Made by a program: the position numbers and the translations under genes
Shown: one piece after another, positions 1 to 5,559 of the stretch
Numbering within the stretch: the stretch's first letter is position 1
How the letters are laid out: every line of letters starts with the position of its first letter
The notes under the pieces: model-generated
Seen by the model: only the letters and a program-made list of their open reading frames with translations
Told to the model about the DNA's origin: nothing
Database searches by the model: none
Origin: Alphaproteobacteria bacterium
GTDB taxonomy: Bacteria; Pseudomonadota; Alphaproteobacteria; Sphingomonadales; Sphingomonadaceae
DNA length: 6,014 nt
Direction of reading: 5' to 3'
Assembly: GCA_020249025.1 (NCBI GenBank)
Contig: JADCGM010000107.1
Location: 1 to 6,014, forward strand

Positions 1-102
1 CAGCGCGGCCCGCTCGGCGTCGGATGCCGAAAGACTGTGCGCCGTCGCCGTCGCGCCGATCTCGGACAGCCGCAGCAGGCGGCTGAACTCAGGCGCGCTC
101 AC
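1..102 (-). CDS. DUF177 (YceD-like) domain protein, N-terminal 34 residues, cut by the window edge
   Basis: The minus strand reads GTG at 102-100 and stays open to the window edge, giving 34 residues that start MSAPEFSRLLRLSEIG. A Pro-Glu-Phe-Ser-Arg start followed by an L-x-E-I-G stretch is how alphaproteobacterial DUF177 proteins usually begin. Members of this family (YceD in E. coli) are linked to 23S rRNA accumulation and often lie near rpmF or plsX; the biochemical role is poorly defined. The GTG start overlaps the stop of the upstream chaperone gene in a GTGA arrangement, and no clear Shine-Dalgarno is visible before it, so translation is probably coupled to the chaperone and both share a transcript. 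The family call rests on a short N-terminus and on the expected neighbour, so it is likely but not certain. Confidence 0.72.
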   Translation of the reverse strand, partial: MSAPEFSRLLRLSEIGATATAHSLSASDAERAAL

Positions 103-611
103 GGCAGGCGGCCGGCGAGCAGCGCGTCCGCCGGCCAGTCGGCCAGCGCATCCGCCAGCGCCTGCGCCTGGGCGGCCGTCCACTCCAGCGCCTCCGCCGA
201 CGGCGGCGCGCCGCGATAGAGGTTGCGCGCCAGCGCTGCGCTCAGCGGCTCGACCTCGCCCGCCAGCGCCGAGCGATAGGCCCCGAGCCGGCCGCCGAGC
301 GCGCTCACCGTCCGCCCGACATGCTTGCCGATAGTCATGTCGCCGACGCCCAGTTCGCGCAGCGAGCCGTCCATGTCGTCGACGAAGCGCTCGGTCAGCG
401 CCACGGTGTGCGCCGGATCCGTCTCGCGTTCGAGCCGGATCAGCACCAGCGAGGTGATCAGCGCCACCATGTCGAAGCGGCCGTCGACCGTGTCGGGAAC
501 GGCGCCGGCCGTATACCAGAGCGGGTCGCGGGCCCGCGCCACCACGGCGTGATAGAGATCGTCGAGCGGCGCGCGCGGCGCGGCCATACGGAATCGGTCG
601 AGAAGGCCCAT
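99..611 (-). CDS. Ubiquinol-cytochrome c chaperone family protein (CBP3/UQCC1-like)
   Basis: This 170-aa protein has the conserved pattern of the Ubiq_cyt_C_chap family: L-Y-H-A-V-V-A-R-A-R (residues 19-28), then V-P-D-T-V-D-G-R-F-D (38-47), a hydrophobic L-x-x-L-V-L-I-R-L stretch (51-60), and F-V-D-D-M-D-x-x-L-R-E-L-G-V-G-D (76-91). In mitochondria the homologue CBP3 helps cytochrome b synthesis and bc1 complex assembly; a similar role at the inner membrane is inferred for bacteria. There is no signal peptide or membrane helix, so it should be cytoplasmic. The frame stays open upstream to 938, but family similarity begins at the Met at 611, and AGGGGC about 5 bases before it is a plausible ribosome site; the extension would also run antisense into bamE. 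It overlaps the DUF177 gene by 4 bp and is divergent from bamE. Confidence 0.88.
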   Translation of the reverse strand: MGLLDRFRMAAPRAPLDDLYHAVVARARDPLWYTAGAVPDTVDGRFDMVALITSLVLIRLERETDPAHTVALTERFVDDMDGSLRELGVGDMTIGKHVGRTVSALGGRLGAYRSALAGEVEPLSAALARNLYRGAPPSAEALEWTAAQAQALADALADWPADALLAGRLP

Positions 612-646
612 CTTTGCCCCTGGCGCTGTCCTGCGGCGTCCTCGCG

Positions 647-675
647 CTTGTGGAGGACCCTCGTTCGCGCATATT
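647..675 (+). promoter_or_regulatory. Predicted sigma70-type promoter for bamE
   Basis: CTTGTG at 647-652 and CATATT at 670-675 are separated by exactly 17 bases, close to the alphaproteobacterial CTTGAC / TATAAT-like pattern. Transcription would start near 682 and give a leader of about 37 nt before the bamE ATG at 719. The -10 hexamer is also the -10 candidate of the opposing promoter. This is a prediction from spacing and sequence only. Confidence 0.5.
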
Positions 676-698
676 GAGCCGGACGCCGCAGCTTTCAA
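670..698 (-). promoter_or_regulatory. Predicted sigma70-type promoter for the chaperone-DUF177 pair
   Basis: On the minus strand TTGAAA (698-693) is followed after 17 bases by AATATG (675-670). TTGAAA matches the -35 consensus TTGACA at five of six positions. The start site would fall near 663, leaving a leader of about 52 nt before the chaperone ATG at 611. The same -10 sequence, AATATG, occurs in the hppA promoter candidate, which gives some mutual support. It shares its -10 box with the bamE promoter. Confidence 0.45.
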
Positions 699-708
699 CG
701 CGGTAAGT

Positions 709-713
709 GGAGG
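709..713 (+). promoter_or_regulatory. Strong ribosome binding site that fixes the bamE start
   Basis: GGAGG lies 5 bases before the ATG at 719. An in-frame GTG at 707 would overlap this site and add four residues (MEVR) before the signal peptide, so the ATG at 719 is the better start. Confidence 0.8.
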
Positions 714-718
714 TGCGC

Positions 719-1189
719 ATGCGCAAGGCGGTCCCGGTTCTGCTCGTGGCGAGTGCTCTCGCCCTGTCCGCATGCACGCGCATCCCGAACAACATCGGCT
801 ACGTTGCCGACGAATCGCTGGTTCAGTCGGTCGCCCCCGGCGTCGACAATCGCCAGTCGGTGCAGGCGACCCTCGGCCGGCCGTCGATCGCCGGCGCCTG
901 GGACGATCGCACCTGGTATTATCTGTCGCGCGAGACACGCCAGTTCGCGTTCCGCGTTCCGACGGTTGCCCAGCAGCAGATCATCGCCATCACCTTCGAC
1001 GACAAGGGCACGGTCGCCAAGGTCGAGCGTCGCGGCAAGGAGCAGATCGCCAACATCACGCCCGAGAGCGACAAGACGCCGACTCTGGGCCGTGAGAGCG
1101 GCTTCTTCCAGGATCTCTTCGGCAACATCGGCCGCGCCGGCGTCGGCGGTGCCGCAGGCGGTCCGGGCGGCGGCCCGAACGGGACGTAA
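719..1189 (+). CDS. bamE: Outer membrane protein assembly factor BamE (SmpA/OmlA lipoprotein)
   Basis: The product is a 156-aa lipoprotein. Residues 1-18 form a lipoprotein signal peptide with Arg2 and Lys3, a hydrophobic core and the lipobox L16-S17-A18-C19, so Cys19 should be lipidated; Thr20 at +2 fits outer-membrane sorting. The SmpA/OmlA fold follows at about 32-105: V-D-N-R-Q-S-V-Q-A-T-L-G-R-P (42-55), the W-Y-Y-L-S strand (66-70), and I-I-A-I-T-F-D-D-K-G-T-V (88-99). In the family, BamE binds BamD and helps the BAM complex insert beta-barrel proteins into the outer membrane. After the domain there is a charged linker and then a Gly-rich tail (135-156) that is not part of the core fold. 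The gene is divergent from the chaperone and convergent with the S9 peptidase, with 7 bp between stops. The S9 gene is on the other strand, so bamE appears to be transcribed alone. Confidence 0.92.
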   Translation: MRKAVPVLLVASALALSACTRIPNNIGYVADESLVQSVAPGVDNRQSVQATLGRPSIAGAWDDRTWYYLSRETRQFAFRVPTVAQQQIIAITFDDKGTVAKVERRGKEQIANITPESDKTPTLGRESGFFQDLFGNIGRAGVGGAAGGPGGGPNGT

Positions 1190-1196
1190 CGGCGCC

Positions 1197-3107
1197 TCAG
1201 TCCGCCGGATTGTAGCGGGCGAGGAAGCTCTCCATCGCGGTCAGGAAGCCGATGCGGTCGGCCTCGATCGACAGATGGTGGTCGCCCTTCTCCTGCGGCA
1301 CGAACTCGACCGTCTTCCCGGCCTTGGTCATCGCCGCATACATGCGGGTCGACTGGTCGAAGGGCACCCGCAGGTCGTCCTTGCCGTGGACGAGGAGCAG
1401 CGGCGCCTTGATGCGGTCGACTGAATTCACCGGCGAAATCGCATCGAAATCGGGGGCCGAGGTCTTCAGCTGCTTCCGGACGCGCTTGTAGTTCAGGAAG
1501 TTGCGGTTGAACGCGAGCAGCGACTTCATGTGGCTGACGCCCGCAAACGACACCGCGCAGCGGTAGAGATCGGGATCGCGCACCAGCCCCTGCATCGCTG
1601 CATAGCCGCCGTAGGACCCACCGACGATGCAGACGCGCTTGGGATCGGCGATGCCCTGCGCCACTGCCCAGGCGACGCCGTCGGCCAGGTCGTCCTGCAT
1701 CTTCAGGCCCCACTCGCCGTCGCCGGCGTCCTGGTGCGCCGTGCCGAAGCCGGTCGACCCGCGGTAGTTGGGCTGCAGCACGGCATAGCCGCGGTTGGCG
1801 AGGAACTGCACCCAGTGATCATAGTCCATCGCGTCGCGCACGGCGGGTCCGCCATGCGGCATGATGATGAACGGCAGGTTCTTCGGCGCGCGCCCGACGG
1901 GCAGCGTCAGGTAGCCGGGGATATTGAGCCCGTCGCGCGCCTTGTAGCTGACAGGCTTCACCGGCGCGAGCTGGCCCGGCTTCAGGCCGTCGTTGATCTG
2001 CGCCAGCCGGCGCATCTTTCCGTCGCGGCGATCGAAGACATAGAAGGCGCCAGGATTGGTCGGGCCGCTCATCCTTACAAGCAGGATCGTCTTGTCGGGC
2101 GTCATGCTGACGATCCGCGCCGCCATGCCCGCCGGGATCGCCTTGTCGATGCTCGCCTGAACCTCCTTCAGCTCCGGATCGACCCAATCGGTACGCGGCA
2201 TGTCATCGACATAGTCCACCCCGAGCAGCACCCCGTCCCTGACCTGGATATCGTCGAGATCGTAGGTCGCATGCCCCCAGAGCCGCGCGCCGATCTTCTG
2301 GGTGGCGATGTCATATTCGTAGAGCGCCTGACGCCCGTCCCCATCCGAGATGACGACGAGCTTGTCTGGGTCAGGCGTCAAATAGGCGATGTCGAGCCCT
2401 TCCTCCGCGCTGTCATAATCGACCCGGTCGATGACCCTGAACAGCCCCTCCGCACCCGGCCGATAGACGAACTTGCCGATGTTCTTCTGGCGGTCGTAGC
2501 CGCGCCCCAGCCGGATGGCGCCCGTGTGGTCGGCATACCAGGCCCGGATCCCCGAGCGCTCAGCGATGACCCGCCGGGACTTGCCGGTCGCGACATCGAT
2601 CTCGATCACCGAGGGATAGAAACCGGGATAGTTGCTGTAGATCGTCTCTGTCGACGCCATCAGGATGCGGTCGCCGCCGCCGGTCGGGATGTGGATGACA
2701 TTGTCGCCGAACTGCGCGCCCGGCTTCCAGTTGAGCCGCACCGAGGCCCCGCCCGACCGCGATGCGGACACCAGCCGGGTGATGGCGATCTCCGTCCCTT
2801 CGACCGTGGAGGTCGTCCAGAGGCTGATCAGCGCCCGGTCAGAATTGGCCCAGTTGAACCAGCTAATCGACGCCCGCTCCGGCACGGGCGCCAGCCGCGG
2901 CGCGCCGCCGGTCAGCGGGATGAAGGCGAAGATCTGCTTGCCGTTGACCGAAAGCTTGGCCGCGATCGTGCTTCCGTCGGGCGACAGCTTGGGATCCTCG
3001 ATGAAGGGCAACCGCCCGAAGGTCTCGGCTGGAATCCGCGGCGGCGGGGCCGCCTGCGCGGCACCGGCAATGGCTGCCGCAACGAGAAAAGCGCAACCCC
3101 AGAGCAT
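1197..3107 (-). CDS. Secreted S9 family (prolyl oligopeptidase-like) serine peptidase
   Basis: This 636-aa protein has an N-terminal signal peptide (1-19, likely cut after A17-Q18-A19), a beta-propeller-type region (about 20-375) and a C-terminal alpha/beta-hydrolase peptidase domain (about 377-636). Visible motifs are H-G-G-P (418-421, oxyanion region), Y-R-G-S-T-G-F-G (448-455), the nucleophile elbow G-G-S-Y-G-G with Ser498, H-G-K-D-D-L-R-V-P with Asp578 as catalytic acid, and G-D-H-H with His610 as the likely catalytic histidine. The triad is therefore complete. Such enzymes cleave short peptides in the periplasm, often as dipeptidyl or acylaminoacyl peptidases; exact specificity cannot be read from the sequence. 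The ATG at 3107 is preferred over an upstream Met at 3191 because the signal peptide, a GGGGGA ribosome site 5 bases upstream and a promoter candidate all fit it. The signal peptide is odd in having no Lys or Arg in its short n-region (M-L-W-G-C). Confidence 0.88.
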   Translation of the reverse strand: MLWGCAFLVAAAIAGAAQAAPPPRIPAETFGRLPFIEDPKLSPDGSTIAAKLSVNGKQIFAFIPLTGGAPRLAPVPERASISWFNWANSDRALISLWTTSTVEGTEIAITRLVSASRSGGASVRLNWKPGAQFGDNVIHIPTGGGDRILMASTETIYSNYPGFYPSVIEIDVATGKSRRVIAERSGIRAWYADHTGAIRLGRGYDRQKNIGKFVYRPGAEGLFRVIDRVDYDSAEEGLDIAYLTPDPDKLVVISDGDGRQALYEYDIATQKIGARLWGHATYDLDDIQVRDGVLLGVDYVDDMPRTDWVDPELKEVQASIDKAIPAGMAARIVSMTPDKTILLVRMSGPTNPGAFYVFDRRDGKMRRLAQINDGLKPGQLAPVKPVSYKARDGLNIPGYLTLPVGRAPKNLPFIIMPHGGPAVRDAMDYDHWVQFLANRGYAVLQPNYRGSTGFGTAHQDAGDGEWGLKMQDDLADGVAWAVAQGIADPKRVCIVGGSYGGYAAMQGLVRDPDLYRCAVSFAGVSHMKSLLAFNRNFLNYKRVRKQLKTSAPDFDAISPVNSVDRIKAPLLLVHGKDDLRVPFDQSTRMYAAMTKAGKTVEFVPQEKGDHHLSIEADRIGFLTAMESFLARYNPAD

Positions 3108-3134
3108 GATGATCCCCCACGCCGTTTTCCCGCG

Positions 3135-3162
3135 ATGATAGCGCGACTGTGTCCGGCGAAAA
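3135..3162 (-). promoter_or_regulatory. Predicted promoter for the S9 peptidase gene
   Basis: The minus strand has GC-TATCAT, a good -10 (TATCAT at 3140-3135), with a weak -35, TTTTCG (3162-3157), 16 bases upstream. Transcription would begin near 3128, about 20 nt before the ATG at 3107. It lies downstream of the hppA terminator, so the peptidase gene would need its own promoter. The -35 is poor, so confidence is limited. Confidence 0.4.
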
Positions 3163-3197
3163 GGGGGGAACTTCGCGGAAATCCGGGGCAAGTGGGC

Positions 3198-3229
3198 AAA
3201 GAAAAAGGCGCGGGAGCAAGTCCCGCGCC
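3198..3229 (-). terminator. Intrinsic (Rho-independent) terminator of hppA
   Basis: On the minus strand GGCGCGGGA and TCCCGCGCC form a perfect 9-bp GC-rich stem (3229-3221 with 3215-3207) around a 5-nt loop, followed at once by TTTTTCTTT (3206-3198). This is a textbook terminator for transcripts leaving hppA, about 105 nt beyond its stop codon. On the plus strand no T-run follows, so it acts in one direction. It separates hppA from the S9 peptidase gene. Confidence 0.9.
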
Positions 3230-3235
3230 GTCGGT

Positions 3236-3270
3236 CCTGTCGGGCGGACAGGCCGCCCGCAGGCCGTCCG
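3236..3270. repeat. Overlapping small inverted repeats in the hppA 3' untranslated region
   Basis: Three short helices compete in 35 bases: CGGAC-(A)-GGCC (3245-3254) with GGCCGTCCG (3262-3270); CGGGCGG (3241-3247) with CCGCCCG (3253-3259), loop 5; and CCTGTC (3236-3241) with GACAGG (3247-3252), loop 5. They cannot all form at once. The stretch lies between the long hppA stem-loop and the terminator. GC-rich DNA makes short helices by chance, so a role is not shown. Confidence 0.5.
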
Positions 3271-3339
3271 GGTTAAGCCGGCTCGCGGGGTTGCGGCGAA
3301 CGCGATGCGTTCACCGCAACCCCGTCGGGCGGCTTAGCC
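3271..3339. repeat. Long imperfect inverted repeat spanning the hppA stop codon
   Basis: The core is a 17-bp stem, 3286-3302 paired with 3308-3324, with only one T/G wobble (on the hppA-sense strand) and a 5-base loop (3303-3307). After a 5-by-5 internal loop (3281-3285 and 3325-3329) pairing resumes for 7 bp: TAAGCCG (3274-3280) with CGGCTTA (3330-3336). Two more G-C pairs follow a mismatch (3271-3272 with 3338-3339). The TAA stop codon of hppA (3336-3334) sits inside one arm. On the hppA-sense strand no T-run follows, so this is not itself an intrinsic terminator. It should fold as a strong stem-loop in the hppA mRNA and may protect the 3' end or slow the ribosome or polymerase; that is inference. 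Confidence 0.8.
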
Positions 3340-5457
3340 GTGCGCCAGCGCCGCCAGCAGCAGCAGCGCGACGAGGTTGGTGATCTTGATCATCGGGTTC
3401 ACCGCCGGACCGGCGGTGTCCTTGTAGGGATCGCCGACCGTGTCGCCGGTCACCGCCGCCTGGTGGGCAGGGCTGCCCTTGCCACCGTAGGCACCGACTT
3501 CGATGACCTTCTTGGCGTTGTCCCACGCGCCGCCGCCCGAGGTCATCGAGATGGCGACGAACAGGCCCGAGACGATCACGCCCATCAGCAGCGCGCCCAG
3601 CGCGGCGAAGCCGTCGCCCTGGCCCGCGATCGCGGTGATGCCGAAATAGACGACGATCGGCGCCAGCACCGGCAGCAGCGACGGAACGATCATCTCCTTG
3701 ATCGCGCCGGCGGTGACGAGGCTGACGGTGCGGGCGTAGTTCGGACGTACCTTGCGCGCGATGATGTCCGGGCCGTTCTCCTTGAACTGCGCGCGGATGT
3801 CCTGCGCCACGGCGCTCGCGGTGCGGCCCACCGCCGTCATCGCCATGCCGCCGAACAGGTACGGCAGCAGCGCGCCGAGCAGCAGCCCGACGACGACATA
3901 GGGGTTCGACAGCGAGAAGTTGACCTCGACGCCGCCAAAGAAGCGCGAGAGGTCTTCCGTGTAGGTCGCGAACAGCACCAGCGCCGCGAGACCGGCCGAG
4001 CCGATCGCATAGCCCTTGGTGACCGCCTTCGTCGTGTTGCCGACCGCGTCGAGCGCGTCGGTGCGCTCGCGCACCTCGCCCTCGAGGCCCGACATCTCGG
4101 CGATGCCGCCGGCGTTGTCGGTGACCGGACCGTAGGCGTCGAGCGCGACGACCACGCCGGCCAGCGCCAGCATCGAGGTCGCGGCGAAGGCGATGCCGAT
4201 CAGGCCCGCCAGCTGATAGCTGACGATGATGCCGGCGACGATGACGAGCGTCGGCAGCGCCGTCGACTCCATCGAGACCGCGAGGCCCTGGATGACGTTG
4301 GTGCCGTGGCCGGAGTCCGAGGCCTTGGCGATCGACTGGACCGGACGGTAGCCGGTGCCGGTGTAATACTCCGTGATCCAGACGATCAGGCCGGTGACGG
4401 CAAGACCGAGGACCATGCAGTAGAACAGCGTCATGCCGGTGAGCACCGGGCCGGTCGCGGCGGCGTCGGCCGACGCGCCGATGGCGGCATTCATGTCCGG
4501 GAAGATCATCGAGGTGGCGAACCACAGCGCCGGGATCGACAGGATCGCCGTCACCACGAAGCCCTTGTAGAGCGCGCCCATGATCGAGCCGCCCGACCCG
4601 AGGCGGACGAAATAGGTGCCGATGATCGAGGTGACGATGCAGACGCCGCCCGCGAGCAGCGGCAGCGACATCAGCTTCGAGGCGTCCGCGCCCGCGATGA
4701 GGAGCGCGATGAGAACCATCGTCGCGCCGACGGTCACGACATAGGTCTCGAACAGGTCGGCGGCCATGCCGGCGCAGTCGCCGACGTTGTCGCCGACGTT
4801 GTCCGCGATGACGCCCGGGTTGCGGTCGTCGTCCTCGTCGAAGCCGAGCTCGTTCTTGCCGACCATGTCGGCGCCGACGTCGGCGGCCTTGGTGAAGATG
4901 CCGCCGCCCAGACGCGCGAAGATCGAGATCAGCGAGGAGCCGAAGGCAAGGCCGGTCAGCGCCTTGATGATCTCGCGGCGCTCCTCGTCGACGCCGAGCT
5001 CATAGCCCGCCATCGCCGTGAGGTAGTAGTAATAGACCGCGATCGCGAGCAGCGCGAGGCCGGCGACGAGCATGCCCGTCACCGCGCCCGAGCGGAACGC
5101 CATCGTCAGGCCGGCCTGCAGGCCCTGCCGCGCGGCTTCCGCGGTGCGGACGTTGGCCTTCACCGAGATGTTCATTCCGATGAACCCCGTCACACCCGAC
5201 AGCACCGCGCCGATCACGAAGCCGACCGCCGTGTAGAGGCCGAGCGACACGAACACGACCGCAGCGACGATCACGCCGACGATGGCGATGGTCGAATACT
5301 GCTTGGCGAGATAGGCCTGCGCGCCTTCCTGGATCGCCGAGGCGACCTCCTGCATGCGGGCGTTTCCGGCCGAGGCCCGCAGCACCTGCTGCGAGGTGAC
5401 GATCCCGTAGAGCACGGCCACCAGGCCGCACAGGATCGCAATGACCACTGGATCCAT
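3334..5457 (-). CDS. hppA: K+-independent proton-translocating membrane pyrophosphatase
   Basis: This 707-aa integral membrane protein hydrolyses pyrophosphate to phosphate and pumps H+ across the cytoplasmic membrane. It has many hydrophobic helices (for example 4-20, 46-96, 126-145, 239-256, 268-284, 300-315, 339-360) and the family length is normal (about 660-770). Substrate and Mg2+ binding motifs are all present: D-V-G-A-D-M-V-G-K-N-E (193-203), D-N-V-G-D-N-V-G-D (219-227), D-N-A-G-G-I-A-E (447-454), D-N-A-K-K (646-650) and G-D-T-V-G-D-P-Y-K-D-T (671-681). The G-N-T-T-K-A-V-T motif has Lys477 and Thr480, the residues that mark the K+-independent, H+-pumping subclass; a 'sodium-translocating' label would be misleading. 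The ATG at 5457 starts the first membrane helix; AGGGG 3 bases and AAGGGG 10 bases upstream are both possible ribosome sites. It lies 102 bp after thiL on the same strand with its own promoter candidate and terminator. Confidence 0.97.
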   Translation of the reverse strand: MDPVVIAILCGLVAVLYGIVTSQQVLRASAGNARMQEVASAIQEGAQAYLAKQYSTIAIVGVIVAAVVFVSLGLYTAVGFVIGAVLSGVTGFIGMNISVKANVRTAEAARQGLQAGLTMAFRSGAVTGMLVAGLALLAIAVYYYYLTAMAGYELGVDEERREIIKALTGLAFGSSLISIFARLGGGIFTKAADVGADMVGKNELGFDEDDDRNPGVIADNVGDNVGDCAGMAADLFETYVVTVGATMVLIALLIAGADASKLMSLPLLAGGVCIVTSIIGTYFVRLGSGGSIMGALYKGFVVTAILSIPALWFATSMIFPDMNAAIGASADAAATGPVLTGMTLFYCMVLGLAVTGLIVWITEYYTGTGYRPVQSIAKASDSGHGTNVIQGLAVSMESTALPTLVIVAGIIVSYQLAGLIGIAFAATSMLALAGVVVALDAYGPVTDNAGGIAEMSGLEGEVRERTDALDAVGNTTKAVTKGYAIGSAGLAALVLFATYTEDLSRFFGGVEVNFSLSNPYVVVGLLLGALLPYLFGGMAMTAVGRTASAVAQDIRAQFKENGPDIIARKVRPNYARTVSLVTAGAIKEMIVPSLLPVLAPIVVYFGITAIAGQGDGFAALGALLMGVIVSGLFVAISMTSGGGAWDNAKKVIEVGAYGGKGSPAHQAAVTGDTVGDPYKDTAGPAVNPMIKITNLVALLLLAALAHG

Positions 5458-5483
5458 TATCCCCTGTCCCCTTCGTTGCAGCC

Positions 5484-5499
5484 CGATGCGGACGCATCG
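5484..5499. promoter_or_regulatory. Perfect 7-2-7 palindrome at the predicted hppA transcription start
   Basis: CGATGCG-GA-CGCATCG is a perfect inverted repeat with 7-bp arms and a 2-base centre. It begins 4 bases downstream of the hppA -10 candidate and covers the predicted start site near 5497. The 2-base centre is too tight for full RNA pairing, which favours a protein-binding operator over an RNA hairpin. The role is inferred from position only. Confidence 0.4.
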
Positions 5500-5503
5500 C
5501 GGC

Positions 5504-5532
5504 CATATTTTCGTTGCCGCGGCTTGTGGCAA
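5504..5532 (-). promoter_or_regulatory. Predicted sigma70-type promoter for hppA
   Basis: On the minus strand TTGCCA (5532-5527) is followed after exactly 17 bases by AATATG (5509-5504). The -35 is close to TTGACA and the -10 equals that of the chaperone promoter candidate. Transcription would start near 5497, giving a leader of about 40 nt before the ATG at 5457. No terminator is visible between thiL and this site, so read-through from thiL may add to expression. Confidence 0.5.
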
Positions 5533-5559
5533 AGTGCCGTGCGCGATGCAAGCGCGCGG

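Noticed and set aside
612..938. N-terminal extension of the chaperone reading frame up to 938
   Set aside because: The added 109 residues are Arg/Pro/Cys-rich with no family similarity and run antisense through the divergent promoter region and the start of bamE. Family similarity begins at the Met at 611.
1159..1172. Small GC hairpin near the end of bamE as a terminator
   Set aside because: The stem is about 5 bp, lies inside the coding sequence and is not followed by a T-run; it reflects the Gly-rich codons.
753..1424. A 223-codon plus-strand frame running through bamE and into the S9 gene
   Set aside because: Ser/Arg/Ala-rich off-frame reading of bamE with no ribosome site; bamE has a lipobox and a strong GGAGG site in the other frame.
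1530..3383. A 617-codon open frame on the plus strand opposite the S9 peptidase gene
   Set aside because: It is the antisense of a confidently identified gene in very GC-rich DNA, where stop codons are rare on the opposite strand. Its translation is rich in Arg, His, Asp and Ala with no recognisable domain, and it runs through the hppA terminator.
3311..4525. A 404-codon open frame on the minus strand overlapping hppA in another frame
   Set aside because: The product is an Arg/Gly/His-rich low-complexity string typical of an off-frame reading; hppA explains the region fully.
4776..4803. Tandem repeat of GTCGCCGACGTT units inside hppA
   Set aside because: It encodes the conserved D-N-V-G-D-N-V-G-D motif, so the protein explains the repeat.
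5458..5532. Longer hppA start at 5532
   Set aside because: The extra 25 residues are Arg-rich and unlike the family N-terminus. They would overlap the promoter candidate and palindrome; ATG at 5457 begins directly at the first membrane helix.
5541..5557. GCGCG / CGCGC hairpin just after the thiL stop as a terminator
   Set aside because: Only a 5-bp stem with a 7-base loop and no T-run on the minus strand; not a credible intrinsic terminator.
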